A DNA stretch of 64,000 nt, taken from NCBI GenBank assembly GCA_019913005.1, contig JAIOHL010000242.1, forward strand, positions 1-64,000. The letters are read 5' to 3'. Shown in pieces: positions 1 through 9,133 of this stretch. A program made the translations under genes and the position numbers. Below the pieces are notes generated by a model, which was not told the origin of the DNA, did not search any database, and saw nothing but the letters and a program-made list of their open reading frames with translations. This DNA comes from Anaerolineae bacterium. Its GTDB lineage: Bacteria; Chloroflexota; Anaerolineae; Aggregatilineales; J027. The stretch's first letter is position 1, and each line of letters opens with the position of its first letter.

Positions 1-2
1 GT

Positions 3-104
3 TTACTCACCAAGTTGACCGCCCATACCCTGTGCATTTATCTCAATCGCTTACTCGGCAAACCCGATATCTTACAAATCAAAGCCTTAGCTTTTCCTAT
101 CTAG
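3..104 (+). mobile_element. C-terminal end of an IS982-like transposase (partial)
   Basis: The frame is open from the window edge to a TAG at 102-104. Its 33 residues include LCIYLNRLLGKPDILQIKAL, which resembles the end of IS982-family DDE transposases (an Asn-Arg-Leu-x-Gly-x-Pro-Asp segment just before the stop). The rest of the element lies outside the window. The outer end of the element should lie shortly after the stop, but I cannot fix the terminal repeat without the left end. Family assignment is from memory of the C-terminal pattern and is moderate. Confidence 0.55.
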
Positions 105-109
105 CATAA

Positions 110-493
110 GGCCCTATTAGAGGTCAGTTTCAAAGGGAAAATATTCAGGACCTAGATGAGTACAGATTATACTCTGATCCTTTTTATTTTAAATTTTGTG
201 AGTCTGTAACCTTTACACCCACATCTTCTGAGCCAATACAGGGCATAATCGTGCCTTTAGATTATTGGGAAATTTATGAAAGGTCGGATTTATCAAGAGG
301 CCCAAAAGGTGGAGCTATATTAAATCCCAAAAACATTAGGAGATATCTCAACAATACAAATTTTACTTACCTCGCCCAAAATGGTTGGATAGGTACACCT
401 AAAGCAGCAACCGAAGAAGTAATGCGGATTGTTCAAGAAACACTTCAAAGTGAGCATTCTCTTATAGTAGGCATTGGCAGGAACTCTGCTTAA
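110..493 (+). pseudogene. 3' fragment of an unknown gene, probably cut by the IS element
   Basis: The frame is open from 110 (after a TAA at 107-109) to a TAA at 491-493. It reads protein-like sequence throughout, for example DEYRLYSDPFYFKFCES and GGAILNPKNIRRYLNN. There is no ATG, GTG or TTG before the GTG at 251, and that GTG has no visible ribosome binding site. The frame therefore looks like the tail of a longer protein whose 5' part was displaced by the adjacent transposase. I do not recognise the family. A short 80-residue gene from GTG 251 is the alternative reading. Confidence 0.5.
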
Positions 494-519
494 GAGATGA
501 AGGAGTTCACCTCTTAAGC
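488..519. terminator. Perfect 9-bp inverted repeat between convergent genes
   Basis: GCTTAAGAG (488-496) pairs perfectly with CTCTTAAGC (511-519) around a 14-nt loop. It spans the stop codon of the fragment at 491-493 and lies ten bases from the stop of the convergent lyase gene. There is no strong T tract on either side, so a bidirectional terminator role is inferred from position and symmetry. Confidence 0.45.
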
Positions 520-528
520 ATTACGACT

Positions 529-1683
529 TTACATGTCAATCAGAGAAGTCTGCAAATCTTCCAATAAATCGTCAATATGTTCGACCCCAACCGAGAGCCG
601 CACCAGCGAGGCAGGCACGGGGAAGGTGCTGTCTGATGTTGAAGCGTGGGTCATCACACCGGGGTGTTCAATCAGGGATTCGACGCCACCCAATGATTCC
701 GCCAGCGAAAACAATTTCGTCCGGCTGACAAATTTGTAGCCCGCGTCCTTGCCGCCGACCATGATGACCGAAATCATACCGCCATAACCTTTGGGCATCT
801 GTCGTTTAGCCAAATCATGCTGTGGGTGCGATTCAAGGCCGGGATAATAGACCTCCGCAATCGCCGAATGGTCACTTAAAAATTGGGCTACCTTCATCGC
901 ATTTTCGCTGTGCCGTTCCATGCGTAAATGCAGCGTTTTGATGCCGCGCATGGTCAGCCACGCATCCTGTGGCCCCGGCACAGCCCCTACCGCGTTTTGT
1001 AAGAATTTCAGCTTGAGATAGGCTTCTTCGTCATTCAACACCACTGCCCCGCCGACCACATCCGAATGACCGCCGAGGTATTTGGTGGTGCTGTGGACGA
1101 CCATATCCGCCCCCAAAGAGAGCGGTTGCTGCAAATAGGGGGAAGCGAACGTGTTGTCTACTGCTACCCAGATTTTAGGCGATTTTGAGGCCGCTAGTGC
1201 TGAAATTGCCCGAATATCGGCTAGGCGCAGCATAGGGTTGGTCGGCGTTTCCAGCCAGATCAGGCGCGTATTGGGCTGAATCGCCGCTTCAATCGCCTCA
1301 GGGTCGGTCACATCTACAAAACTAAATTCCAAACCGTAGTGCTTCAACACCTTATCAAACAGCCGATAGGTCCCGCCATAGACATCATTACCGACAATCG
1401 TGTGGTCGCCGGGTTTAAACAGGCGCATAATCGTGTCTGTCGCCGCCATACCCGATGAAAACGCCAAGCCGTGTTTGCCACCTTCAAGCGCCGCCATCAA
1501 CGATTCAAAAGCCGTGCGGGTTGGGTTGCCCGTGCGCGAATATTCATAACCTTTGTGTTCACCGGGGCTTTTCTGCACATAGGTAGAGGTCTGATAAATC
1601 GGCGTCATAATCGCGCCGGTGCTGGGGTCAGGCTCTTGCCCTGCATGAATGGCGTCAGTCTCGATGTGATATTTTTTGTCCAT
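529..1683 (-). CDS. Cystathionine gamma-lyase/synthase-type PLP enzyme
   Basis: A 384-residue enzyme of the Cys/Met-metabolism PLP family (fold type I, cytosolic), close to the usual 380-400 residues. Visible motifs are YSRTGNPT (about 48-55, phosphate and substrate contacts from the neighbouring subunit), SSGMAA (about 76-81), the PLP-ring Asp in AVDNTF (about 176) and the Schiff-base lysine in STTKYLGGHSD (K201). It follows a cystathionine beta-synthase gene on the same strand, 77 bp downstream. The likely role is therefore cleavage of cystathionine to cysteine (reverse transsulfuration), not gamma-synthase, though sequence alone does not separate the two. A ribosome binding site AAGGGA precedes the ATG. 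Confidence 0.9.
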   Translation of the reverse strand: MDKKYHIETDAIHAGQEPDPSTGAIMTPIYQTSTYVQKSPGEHKGYEYSRTGNPTRTAFESLMAALEGGKHGLAFSSGMAATDTIMRLFKPGDHTIVGNDVYGGTYRLFDKVLKHYGLEFSFVDVTDPEAIEAAIQPNTRLIWLETPTNPMLRLADIRAISALAASKSPKIWVAVDNTFASPYLQQPLSLGADMVVHSTTKYLGGHSDVVGGAVVLNDEEAYLKLKFLQNAVGAVPGPQDAWLTMRGIKTLHLRMERHSENAMKVAQFLSDHSAIAEVYYPGLESHPQHDLAKRQMPKGYGGMISVIMVGGKDAGYKFVSRTKLFSLAESLGGVESLIEHPGVMTHASTSDSTFPVPASLVRLSVGVEHIDDLLEDLQTSLIDM

Positions 1684-1743
1684 GTATGTCCCTTAAAGTT
1701 GAAATGAGGGCGATGACCGCCCCCACGCAAAAATATACAAACC

Positions 1744-1759
1744 AGCGGATGGATCCGCC
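1744..1759 (-). terminator. Short hairpin after the CBS gene
   Basis: Just past the CBS stop codon the minus strand reads a short GC-rich stem (GCGGAT pairing with ATCCGC, tight loop) and then TGGTTTGTATATTTTTG. The T-rich run fits a weak intrinsic terminator or attenuator between the CBS and lyase genes. The loop is very small, so confidence is limited. Confidence 0.35.
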
Positions 1760-1760
1760 A

Positions 1761-3218
1761 TTACATGCAGTGAGTTGCCACGTAATCTAACACATCAATC
1801 TTGGTGAGAATTCCTAAGATTTCAGCGCCCTCATGCCCATTGTGCTCTGTCGGAGAGACCACCAACACCACATCTTCGCCTGATACCAACAGTCCCATGA
1901 GACTATCGAGCATCGTATCTGGCCCGACTGTCGCCACTTTGGACTGCACAATATCGCCGATAGCTTCATCCGGGCTGTGGGTGTGACTTGCCAGCAGCAT
2001 ATGGTTCAAAATATCCACTTCACGCACAATCCCGACCAACTTGCCGTCATGGACGACAGGCGCTTGGGAGATGCCTTTGCTTTTCATCAGGCCGATCACA
2101 TTCATCAAGCTGTCACGGGCAGTCACAGTGATGACCTCAGCGCGATGTTTCGCACCCAATACATCCAGCGCCGTCGCATCTTCGCAGCCACTGCGGGCAA
2201 AAAAGCCGTTTTCGCGCATCCAGTCATCGTTAAAAATCTTGCTCAGGTAGCGGGAACCCGAATCGGGCAGCAGCACTACTACATTTTTGTCCGGCCCTAA
2301 ATTTTTCTGCTGGATATATCGCAGTGCCCCGACAATCGCCGATCCTGATGACCCACCTGAGAAAATCCCTTCTTCTTGCACCAAGCGGCGCGTCATCAGC
2401 ATGGATTCGCGGTCATTGACCTGTACCACGTCATCAATCACCTCAAAGTCGAGGGTGGAGGGCAGGAAGTCTTCGCCAAATCCCTCAATGCGATAGGGGA
2501 AGGCTTGCGTCATTTCACCTGTGTAGAAATAGTGGTAAAGCAGAGAACCGATGGGGTCAACCCCTACAATCTGAATATCCGGGTTTTGCTCTTTTAAATA
2601 ACGAGCCGTGCCGCTGATCGTGCCGCCTGTGCCCATTGTCGCCACAAAGACATCTACCTTACCCTCGGTCTGTTCCCAGATTTCCGGGCCAGTCGTTTCG
2701 TAATGCACTTGGGGGTTAATTGGATTGTGATATTGGTTGGCGAGGATGGCGTTGGGGGTTTGTTCGGCGATGCGGCGAGCCACGCTGTAATAACTGCGGG
2801 GGTCATCTGGCTCGACGGCGGTTGGGGTAATTACGACCCGCGCCCCAAAAGCCCGCAGCAGGCGGATTTTTTCGTCCGACATTTTATCGGGCATGACAAA
2901 AACCGTTTTATAGCCCTTAATCGCCGCGACAATCGCCAAGCCCACCCCCGTATTGCCAGAGGTAGATTCGACAATTGTGCCTCCCGGTTTCAATTTGCCA
3001 GAACGCTCGGCATCTTCAATAATCGCCAGCCCGATACGATCTTTGACCGAGCCGCCGGGGTTGAAAAATTCGACCTTTGCCAATAATTGCGCCTGAATGC
3101 CTTTACTCACCTTATTCAACCGAATGAGGGGGGTATGACCCATCGCCCCAAGGATATTATCATATATTCCTTGATGGCCTGTTTTTTTCTGCGTCGTGTT
3201 CAGCGACGTTACGTTCAT
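1761..3218 (-). CDS. cbs: Cystathionine beta-synthase with C-terminal CBS domain pair
   Basis: A 485-residue protein with a fold-type-II PLP core (about 15-340) followed by two CBS domains (about 355-485). The core has the Schiff-base lysine in NPGGSVKDR (K59), the phosphate-binding STSGNTG loop (about 85-91) and GTGGTISGTARYL. This layout matches cystathionine beta-synthases, which condense homocysteine with serine; the CBS tandem usually binds adenosyl ligands and regulates activity. The start ATG at 3218 has GGAG seven bases upstream. Together with the downstream lyase gene it forms a complete methionine-to-cysteine transsulfuration unit. An O-acetylserine-dependent activity is an alternative that sequence cannot rule out. 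Confidence 0.92.
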   Translation of the reverse strand: MNVTSLNTTQKKTGHQGIYDNILGAMGHTPLIRLNKVSKGIQAQLLAKVEFFNPGGSVKDRIGLAIIEDAERSGKLKPGGTIVESTSGNTGVGLAIVAAIKGYKTVFVMPDKMSDEKIRLLRAFGARVVITPTAVEPDDPRSYYSVARRIAEQTPNAILANQYHNPINPQVHYETTGPEIWEQTEGKVDVFVATMGTGGTISGTARYLKEQNPDIQIVGVDPIGSLLYHYFYTGEMTQAFPYRIEGFGEDFLPSTLDFEVIDDVVQVNDRESMLMTRRLVQEEGIFSGGSSGSAIVGALRYIQQKNLGPDKNVVVLLPDSGSRYLSKIFNDDWMRENGFFARSGCEDATALDVLGAKHRAEVITVTARDSLMNVIGLMKSKGISQAPVVHDGKLVGIVREVDILNHMLLASHTHSPDEAIGDIVQSKVATVGPDTMLDSLMGLLVSGEDVVLVVSPTEHNGHEGAEILGILTKIDVLDYVATHCM

Positions 3219-3363
3219 ATGATGTTCTCCAAAGTCAAGGGTTCGTCATTCGATTGTAAACGACGTACTTGCAAAAAGGCAACTTCCGATTTAAAGAAAC
3301 CATAATATTTCAGGTCAAAATTTTCAATTTACAAGCAATGAGCCACCTAGACTTACAAATACT

Positions 3364-5016
3364 TCAATCCAGTACCTGATAGAGGGCATAGTTGCCATAA
3401 CGCCCCACACGAAACAATCCCGGTTCTTCGGCCAGTGTCGTATAAATTTCAGCAGGATTTTCACCAACCCATTGGTGATTAATCGCCCACATATCCAACA
3501 ACAAATAGGCGGGGCGATCTTCTGATAATCGTTGTTTCATGCTCTGCGGCGTTTCATAATAAATTTGGATTGTTCGCATTTGCGGCACATAATGGCGCAT
3601 CATCGGCCATAGCTCTAATACATAGACTGTGCTGCCGTTCGGAATCGCACTTACTGCCCACCGCACCGCTCCATAATCTTCATCTTTGCGTTCCACCAAC
3701 CATGCGACGGTATCCTGCGCTTTGGGTCGGGGCGATTCCGCTGCAATCAACACTCCCAACACTATAAACCCCTGTGCGGCTAATGAAATCGGCCTCAGCA
3801 GCGAAACGGGTGATAATGATTGAATTTTTTCACATATCCACGCTACACCGATTCCCGCCAAAATCATCAGCGGCAAAATATAGGCCAGTGAAAACCGCAC
3901 ATTTTGATAGGGGATGCCTGCTAAAAATCCATACGTCACGACTGCCCATCCCACTAGCAGAATAAAAAAACTAATTGCTGCTCGATTACGCCTTGTTTGA
4001 CACAGCAATATCAGAAAACCTATTCCCATTGCTGCTGTAAAAAAAGGATGCACATACCAGCCATCATAGGCAGCCTTTGCATAATAGCGAGCCACGACCT
4101 CATCATATTCAAATGAACCATCTGGTGTTTCAAACTCTTTTTTGAGGGCGTTTTCGATATTCCAATCCCGCAGCCACGCATGGTCAATCACCGCGACGGG
4201 GTTGGATCGGCTGTGCAGCAGTTGGGGCAATATCACCAGTATCCCGACCACTACCGCGATTATGCCATCCCACCAAAAGGGTCTTTGTTTTTGTAGGGGC
4301 AAAGCTAAGATTTGCCCTTTTTTGCTTTCATCTTGCCGCCACCACACGATACAACTTAGCGCATATGGCACTGCCAACACCCCATACAGCCAACGGGTAA
4401 TGGTTGCTAGTGCCAGCGCAAAGGCTACTAATGCAATCCATCCATGCCGCTGTCTATAGTTTGATTTTTGGAAATAGCGTCCCAATGCCCATAAGCTGAA
4501 TGTCGCCCAAAAGAGCGCAGGCACATCCGCCATCACGACGACGCTGCTTTGCAAAACCTGTCCGCTAAAAATCAGGATAAATGCTGAGGTTAAGCCAGCA
4601 ATCCGCCCGCTTTTTTTCGACCAACCTATCAGTGGCAGCATATCTACGATAAACGCATAAACCAGCACGGGAATCACCGCGCTTAACCCTAAGACCAGAT
4701 TTTGGGCGACCTGTTCATTTTCCCCACCGATGGCAAACCCTGCCGCTAACAAAATGGGGAAACCCAACGGCCAATACATTGGGCCGGGGGTACGCATTTC
4801 CCGCACCGCCTCGCGTACTTCTTGCCCATATTCAAAATAGGCGAAGGCATCCTGTCCATACAAGCCGTCAAATTTAAATTGACTGCGTAGATGCAGCCGA
4901 ACCGCGAATGCCAATATAAAAATGAGGCCCATTAGGAGGAGATTGGCATGTTTTTGGAGTGCCCTAAAGCGATTTTTCATGATGTTTTCGGCAATGCTCA
5001 AAATGTTTTTTTTCAA
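3364..5016 (-). CDS. GT-C type membrane glycosyltransferase (PMT/ArnT-like)
   Basis: A 550-residue integral membrane protein with about ten hydrophobic segments. The first (about 25-42) is followed by a loop containing GLYGQDAFAYFEYG, where D56 sits at the place of the catalytic Asp of GT-C enzymes that use polyprenyl-phosphate sugars. A soluble region of about 110 residues closes the protein. The length and topology fit the glycosyltransferase family 39/83 group. The substrate is unknown and no cell-wall or glycan genes flank it. It could also start at M13 (about 4980), as the first twelve residues are not clearly needed. Confidence 0.7.
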   Translation of the reverse strand: MKKNILSIAENIMKNRFRALQKHANLLLMGLIFILAFAVRLHLRSQFKFDGLYGQDAFAYFEYGQEVREAVREMRTPGPMYWPLGFPILLAAGFAIGGENEQVAQNLVLGLSAVIPVLVYAFIVDMLPLIGWSKKSGRIAGLTSAFILIFSGQVLQSSVVVMADVPALFWATFSLWALGRYFQKSNYRQRHGWIALVAFALALATITRWLYGVLAVPYALSCIVWWRQDESKKGQILALPLQKQRPFWWDGIIAVVVGILVILPQLLHSRSNPVAVIDHAWLRDWNIENALKKEFETPDGSFEYDEVVARYYAKAAYDGWYVHPFFTAAMGIGFLILLCQTRRNRAAISFFILLVGWAVVTYGFLAGIPYQNVRFSLAYILPLMILAGIGVAWICEKIQSLSPVSLLRPISLAAQGFIVLGVLIAAESPRPKAQDTVAWLVERKDEDYGAVRWAVSAIPNGSTVYVLELWPMMRHYVPQMRTIQIYYETPQSMKQRLSEDRPAYLLLDMWAINHQWVGENPAEIYTTLAEEPGLFRVGRYGNYALYQVLD

Positions 5017-5157
5017 GTGTAAGGCATTCGCGGGTTATTGACCATTCTGATTAAATCATTGACACAGTGCTCATACCCTCATAAAGTAGAAGATGTGGAG
5101 CGCAGGGAGGCGAATTAATTTTATTCTCTCTGCAATCATAGTGGGTTTTGCAATCAG

Positions 5158-5178
5158 GGCCGGGAGGAAGTCTCGGCC
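5158..5178 (-). terminator. Hairpin abutting the stop codon of the small membrane gene
   Basis: GGCCGGGA (5158-5165) pairs with TCTCGGCC (5171-5178) with one G-T pair and a 5-nt loop, immediately next to the stop codon at 5179. No T tract follows on the minus strand, so termination is only a possibility. Confidence 0.3.
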
Positions 5179-5508
5179 TTATTTGTTATCTCGGATTATT
5201 ATAGACACAAACATTGTCAGTAAAACCCATCCGATTGACAGCAGAAATGCAACAGCTCCAAAATTTGAGTTTGAGACTGACAAAACTCCGCCGATGAGAA
5301 GAATTGCTCCCCCAATAATCACTCCTGATCCAGCAAAAATGGCTGAACGTCCTTGAACATAGTAAGGGGGACCCCAAATTGAAAACTTCGCTTCTTGTTT
5401 ATCAACTATTAGTGCGCCAAAAATAATCCAAAACAACCCCATCAGAACCAAAAAACAGACCATTGTAGCTATCCTAATGAACGGCGTAAAAATTGTTCTA
5501 AATGTCAT
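5179..5508 (-). CDS. Small membrane protein, three predicted helices, unknown function
   Basis: Starting from ATG 5508 this is a 109-residue protein with three hydrophobic segments (about 10-32, 52-73 and 80-103) joined by short loops. An upstream start at 5592 would add 28 residues with several cysteines and no hydrophobic character; I prefer the shorter form because it opens just before the first helix. No family is recognised. It is tail-to-tail with nothing and lies 162 bp from the start of the glycosyltransferase gene, so it may be an independent unit. Confidence 0.55.
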   Translation of the reverse strand: MTFRTIFTPFIRIATMVCFLVLMGLFWIIFGALIVDKQEAKFSIWGPPYYVQGRSAIFAGSGVIIGGAILLIGGVLSVSNSNFGAVAFLLSIGWVLLTMFVSIIIRDNK

Positions 5509-5607
5509 CCTACCACAAATTTCCTGCCCTCTATCATCCCCACAACCGAAGGGAGGCGCTACAATAAATGTAAATTTCCAGACGTATGACAAAGGATCAC
5601 AACCCGA

Positions 5608-7284
5608 ATGTCTGAAAAACTGACCAATGCGAAAAAATCATGGGAAAAACAGGCTGTTGAACCCCTGTTAGAAAAAGCGCCTGAACGCCGCGACCACTTT
5701 GACACCTCCTCCGGTATCCCGATTGACCGACTCTATATACCCGAAAATGGTAGCGCGAATGCGGATGAATACGCCGATAAACTCGGTTTCCCCGGTGAAT
5801 ATCCTTTTACACGAGGCGTACAGCCAACCATGTATCGCTCCCGATTCTGGACGATGCGCCAATATGCGGGGTACGCCACCGCCGAAGAATCGAATGCCCG
5901 TTATCGAATGCTGTTGGAACAAGGCGCACGCGGTCTAAGTGTAGCCTTCGATTTGCCCACCCAGATTGGCTACGATGCGGATGACCCGATGTCATTGGGC
6001 GAGGTGGGTAAGGTCGGCGTGAGCATTTGCAGTATTCACGATATGGAGCGGCTGTTTCAAGGGATTCCATTGGCGGAAGTCTCGACCAGCATGACGATCA
6101 ACGCCCCGGCGACCATTTTGCTGGCCTTGTATATTGCGGTGGGTAAGCGGCAGGGTGTTGAATCCCATCAACTACGCGGCACAGTGCAAAACGACATTTT
6201 GAAAGAGTATATTGCACGCGGGACGTATATTTTCCCACCCCGCCCCAGCACCCGCCTGATTACCGACCTATTTGATTACTGCCAGCGCGAAGTGCCCAAA
6301 TGGAACACCATCAGCATCAGCGGCTATCATATCCGCGAGGCTGGCTGTACGGCGGTTCAGGAAGTCGCCTTTACGTTGGCGAACGGGATTGCCTATGTGC
6401 AGGCCGCCATTGACGCCGGGTTGAAGGTGGATGAATTTGGACAGCAATTATCCTTCTTCTTCAACGCTCACAATAATTTCCTCGAAGAAGTCGCCAAATT
6501 CCGTGCCGCGCGTCGTCTGTGGGCCAAACTTATGAAAGATCGTTTCCACGCCACCGACCCCCGCGCCCAACAAATGCGCTTCCATACCCAAACGGGTGGC
6601 AGCACTTTGACCGCCCAACAGCCCGAAAACAACATTACCCGTGTGACGATTCAGGCGCTTGCTGCGGTTTTGGGTGGGACTCAATCGCTGCACACCAACA
6701 GCATGGATGAGGCGTTAGCTCTCCCAACCACCCATGCCGTCCAAATCGCCCTGCGTACCCAACAAATTATCGCGCACGAAAGCGGCGTGGCGGATTCAAT
6801 TGACCCATTGGCAGGCAGCTATATGATTGAGGCCCTGACCGATGAAATTGAAACCCGCGCAATGGAATATATCCGCCGCATTGATGAAATGGGTGGGGCA
6901 CAGGCCGCCATCGAAACAGGCTTTATCAACACTGAAATCAACGATGCCGCTTATGAAGCCCAAAAAGCTATCGAGTCCAAGCGGCAAATCATCGTCGGTA
7001 TGAACGACTACATTATCGAAAACGGCTCGGAAACGACGATTGAAATTTTACGGGTTGACCCCGCCATCGAAAAAGCCCAGTGTGCCCGACTTGCCAAACT
7101 GCGTGCCGAACGAGACAACGAAAAAATCAGCGCCGCCCTCAGCCGCATTGAAACCGCCGCACGTGGCACGCAAAACTTGATGCCCCTGTTTATCGAAGCC
7201 GTAGAGCAAGAGGCTACCCTCGGCGAAATCTGCAAAGTGCTGCGTGGTGTCTTTGGGGAATATCGGCCTAATGTGACCATCTAA
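5608..7284 (+). CDS. Methylmalonyl-CoA mutase, large (catalytic) chain
   Basis: A 558-residue protein carrying only the TIM-barrel catalytic part of methylmalonyl-CoA mutase. It interconverts (R)-methylmalonyl-CoA and succinyl-CoA using adenosylcobalamin. Characteristic stretches are [17 protein letters not shown] (about 83-99), [20 protein letters not shown] (about 114-133) and [18 protein letters not shown] (about 325-342). The cobalamin-binding domain (DxHxxG) is absent, as in the two-polypeptide enzymes of archaea and many Chloroflexota, so a separate small subunit is expected elsewhere. Ethylmalonyl-CoA or isobutyryl-CoA mutases share this fold, so substrate is not certain. No propionate genes are adjacent. 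Confidence 0.9.
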   Translation: MSEKLTNAKKSWEKQAVEPLLEKAPERRDHFDTSSGIPIDRLYIPENGSANADEYADKLGFPGEYPFTRGVQPTMYRSRFWTMRQYAGYATAEESNARYRMLLEQGARGLSVAFDLPTQIGYDADDPMSLGEVGKVGVSICSIHDMERLFQGIPLAEVSTSMTINAPATILLALYIAVGKRQGVESHQLRGTVQNDILKEYIARGTYIFPPRPSTRLITDLFDYCQREVPKWNTISISGYHIREAGCTAVQEVAFTLANGIAYVQAAIDAGLKVDEFGQQLSFFFNAHNNFLEEVAKFRAARRLWAKLMKDRFHATDPRAQQMRFHTQTGGSTLTAQQPENNITRVTIQALAAVLGGTQSLHTNSMDEALALPTTHAVQIALRTQQIIAHESGVADSIDPLAGSYMIEALTDEIETRAMEYIRRIDEMGGAQAAIETGFINTEINDAAYEAQKAIESKRQIIVGMNDYIIENGSETTIEILRVDPAIEKAQCARLAKLRAERDNEKISAALSRIETAARGTQNLMPLFIEAVEQEATLGEICKVLRGVFGEYRPNVTI

Positions 7285-7324
7285 GGGCAGTTAGCCGGAC
7301 GTGGGTAATTCGTCATTTCCAGAA

Positions 7325-7353
7325 GGGGATGGCATCGCTATAATGCCATTCCC
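7325..7353. promoter_or_regulatory. 11-bp hairpin with a TATAAT box across its loop
   Basis: GGGGATGGCAT (7325-7335) pairs with ATGCCATTCCC (7343-7353), with one G-T pair and a 7-nt loop. TATAAT (7339-7344) lies across the loop and the first base pairs. Position suggests a terminator for the mutase gene, a promoter for the next gene, or both. No good -35 box (TTTCCA at 7316 is the best at the right spacing) and no T tract is seen. Confidence 0.4.
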
Positions 7354-7377
7354 TGAACATCAGGCAAAGGATCAACT

Positions 7378-8397
7378 GTGACGAATTTTGACCCATCCGA
7401 TACCCAACCCAAAGCTCCATCTGGACTACGCAATACCATCAACACCACTCAGCCCCAATGGAATGTACCAGAACCATCACGCCCCGGCGGTCTGTTGGGG
7501 GATGATGATGCGCCACCCGGACGCTGCCTATTGAGCCTTTTAGTCGTCGGGGCCACTACCTGCCTATGTTCGGTAGTGATCGCGTTGAGTGCGCTGGCGG
7601 GTTATGGGGATGAATTGGACAAAATCCAGACCAAAGAGGCGGGTGATCGAGAAATCGCCGTCAGCACACAGTATGCCCTCGCCGTGCAAAATGAGGCACA
7701 GGGGGCGATTGAACTCGCACTTGATCGCTACAAATTTATTGAGACCCAGCAGCCGGATTATGCCGATGTGCAGCCGCGCATGACCCAAATCGCGTTAGTG
7801 CTTTCAGCAACACCCACCGCATCGCCAAGCCCAACACCAACTAACACTGCTACGCCTACAATTGAGGTTTCACCGCAGGTCAATGCCACTCCGGAGGTAT
7901 CACAGGCTGAAGAATATTTCAACAATGCTCAGGATTACATGCTGGCAGGGCTATATGAAGAAACTATTGAATGGCTGGATGCGGTTATTACCGTTGATCC
8001 GGCTTATCGGCGATTTGAAGTGGATCGTATGCTGGTAGATGCCCTTATTTCACAAGCGGGTATCTATTTTGCTGGAACGAATGATGGCGAGACCAATGGA
8101 TTAGCAGGGAATCAATTGCCTCGGGGAATCATGATGGTAGGACGTGCTGAGACTATTTGGACAGCCAATCCCAGCTTTGCATCAGATACCGAACTCAAGA
8201 GGCGACTTGAGAATGCCTCGTTTACGTCATTTGTAGTAAACGGCTATATCACTGCCCAAGCCTATCTTGCAGGTGGCTTAAACGCCGATGCCTTAACCAT
8301 TTTATATGAATTGTATGCGCTACCTTCGAACTGGGAATATGCAGGAGTGTCTATCAGCGATCTCATCATACAAGCAGGCGGAACTCCGGGTTCGTAA
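7378..8397 (+). CDS. Membrane-anchored TPR-like protein with Thr/Pro linker
   Basis: A 339-residue protein of unknown function with a GTG start. About 55 polar N-terminal residues precede one hydrophobic helix (about 56-80, LLSLLVVGATTCLCSVVIAL). A helical segment resembling a TPR follows, then a linker of the type TPTASPSPTPTNTATPT (about 143-160), then a second TPR-like region (AEEYFNNAQDYMLAGLYEET) and a C-terminal domain. Thr/Pro linkers of this kind are common in exported proteins of Anaerolineae. The repeats suggest a scaffold facing the outside. It sits between the mutase and an ECF sigma gene with no obvious link to either. Confidence 0.65.
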   Translation: MTNFDPSDTQPKAPSGLRNTINTTQPQWNVPEPSRPGGLLGDDDAPPGRCLLSLLVVGATTCLCSVVIALSALAGYGDELDKIQTKEAGDREIAVSTQYALAVQNEAQGAIELALDRYKFIETQQPDYADVQPRMTQIALVLSATPTASPSPTPTNTATPTIEVSPQVNATPEVSQAEEYFNNAQDYMLAGLYEETIEWLDAVITVDPAYRRFEVDRMLVDALISQAGIYFAGTNDGETNGLAGNQLPRGIMMVGRAETIWTANPSFASDTELKRRLENASFTSFVVNGYITAQAYLAGGLNADALTILYELYALPSNWEYAGVSISDLIIQAGGTPGS

Positions 8398-8467
8398 ATC
8401 TAAGAAATTCTACGAAATTTGCCTAAGCATGTAAAAAATATTTGAACCTCGGTTATGATAAGAGTGT

Positions 8468-8510
8468 AATTTAAGTAGTACCCAATCACTTAGCTGGTGC
8501 TGCTTAAATT
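8468..8510. repeat. 15-bp inverted repeat upstream of the ECF sigma gene
   Basis: AATTTAAGTAGTACC (8468-8482) faces GGTGCTGCTTAAATT (8496-8510); all 15 positions pair when two G-T pairs are allowed, with a 13-nt loop. It lies 50 bp before the sigma factor start. It may be a terminator for the preceding gene, an operator, or a leader-RNA structure. No T tract follows. Confidence 0.5.
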
Positions 8511-8560
8511 GCCAATGACGAGTCCCAAAAAAACTAAATACAGAGAGAGGCGTGACTACT

Positions 8561-9133
8561 ATGAGCAGGGACGGGGAACTCATCCTGCGGTTGCGCGAAC
8601 AAGACCTTGAAGCTCTCGGCGAACTCTTTGAGCGATACCGCCTTCAGGTTTACCGCGTTTCACTCGCAATTGTCCGTGACCCACAGGTGGCGGAGGATAT
8701 TTTACAAGATTGTTTTCTAAAATTACATTACTACGCCCATCGAATTGACATCGAACGGCCTTTGATGCCATGGCTCTATCGGGTAACAGCAAATCTCAGC
8801 TATACCTACGTCACCCGTAATCAGAAACGGCGCACGGCCCTCGATCAGGTCTCAGACACCCTGATTTCGCCTGTTGGTCTTGCACCAGACCGCGTGACAG
8901 AACGCACCGAAATGGAACGCAATATCCGCAGTGCGATTGAAAACCTGCCTTTGAATCAGCGGGTGGTGGTGATTCTGCACTATCTGGCCTGCCTCAGCAT
9001 TCAAGATATTGCGGAAATCTTGGAATGCCCCATTGGTACAGTGAAATCGCGGCTGCATTATGCTCGTGAAAGTTTACGACATGTCCTTGAATCGGACACT
9101 TGGATCTCGGAGTTAGCTCATGGATACGCTTAA
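8561..9133 (+). CDS. ECF-type RNA polymerase sigma factor
   Basis: A 190-residue sigma-70 family protein with only regions 2 and 4, the ECF layout. Region 2 includes LGELFERYRLQVYRVSLAIV and the core-binding EDILQDCFLKLHYYA; region 4 has NLPLNQRVVVILHY and the helix-turn-helix SIQDIAEILECPIGTVKSRL. ATG 8561 is preferred because AGAGAGG lies ten bases before it; a GTG at 8552 would be too close. The next gene overlaps it by 14 bp, the usual place for an anti-sigma factor. It probably directs a small stress or envelope regulon; targets cannot be seen. Confidence 0.88.
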   Translation: MSRDGELILRLREQDLEALGELFERYRLQVYRVSLAIVRDPQVAEDILQDCFLKLHYYAHRIDIERPLMPWLYRVTANLSYTYVTRNQKRRTALDQVSDTLISPVGLAPDRVTERTEMERNIRSAIENLPLNQRVVVILHYLACLSIQDIAEILECPIGTVKSRLHYARESLRHVLESDTWISELAHGYA

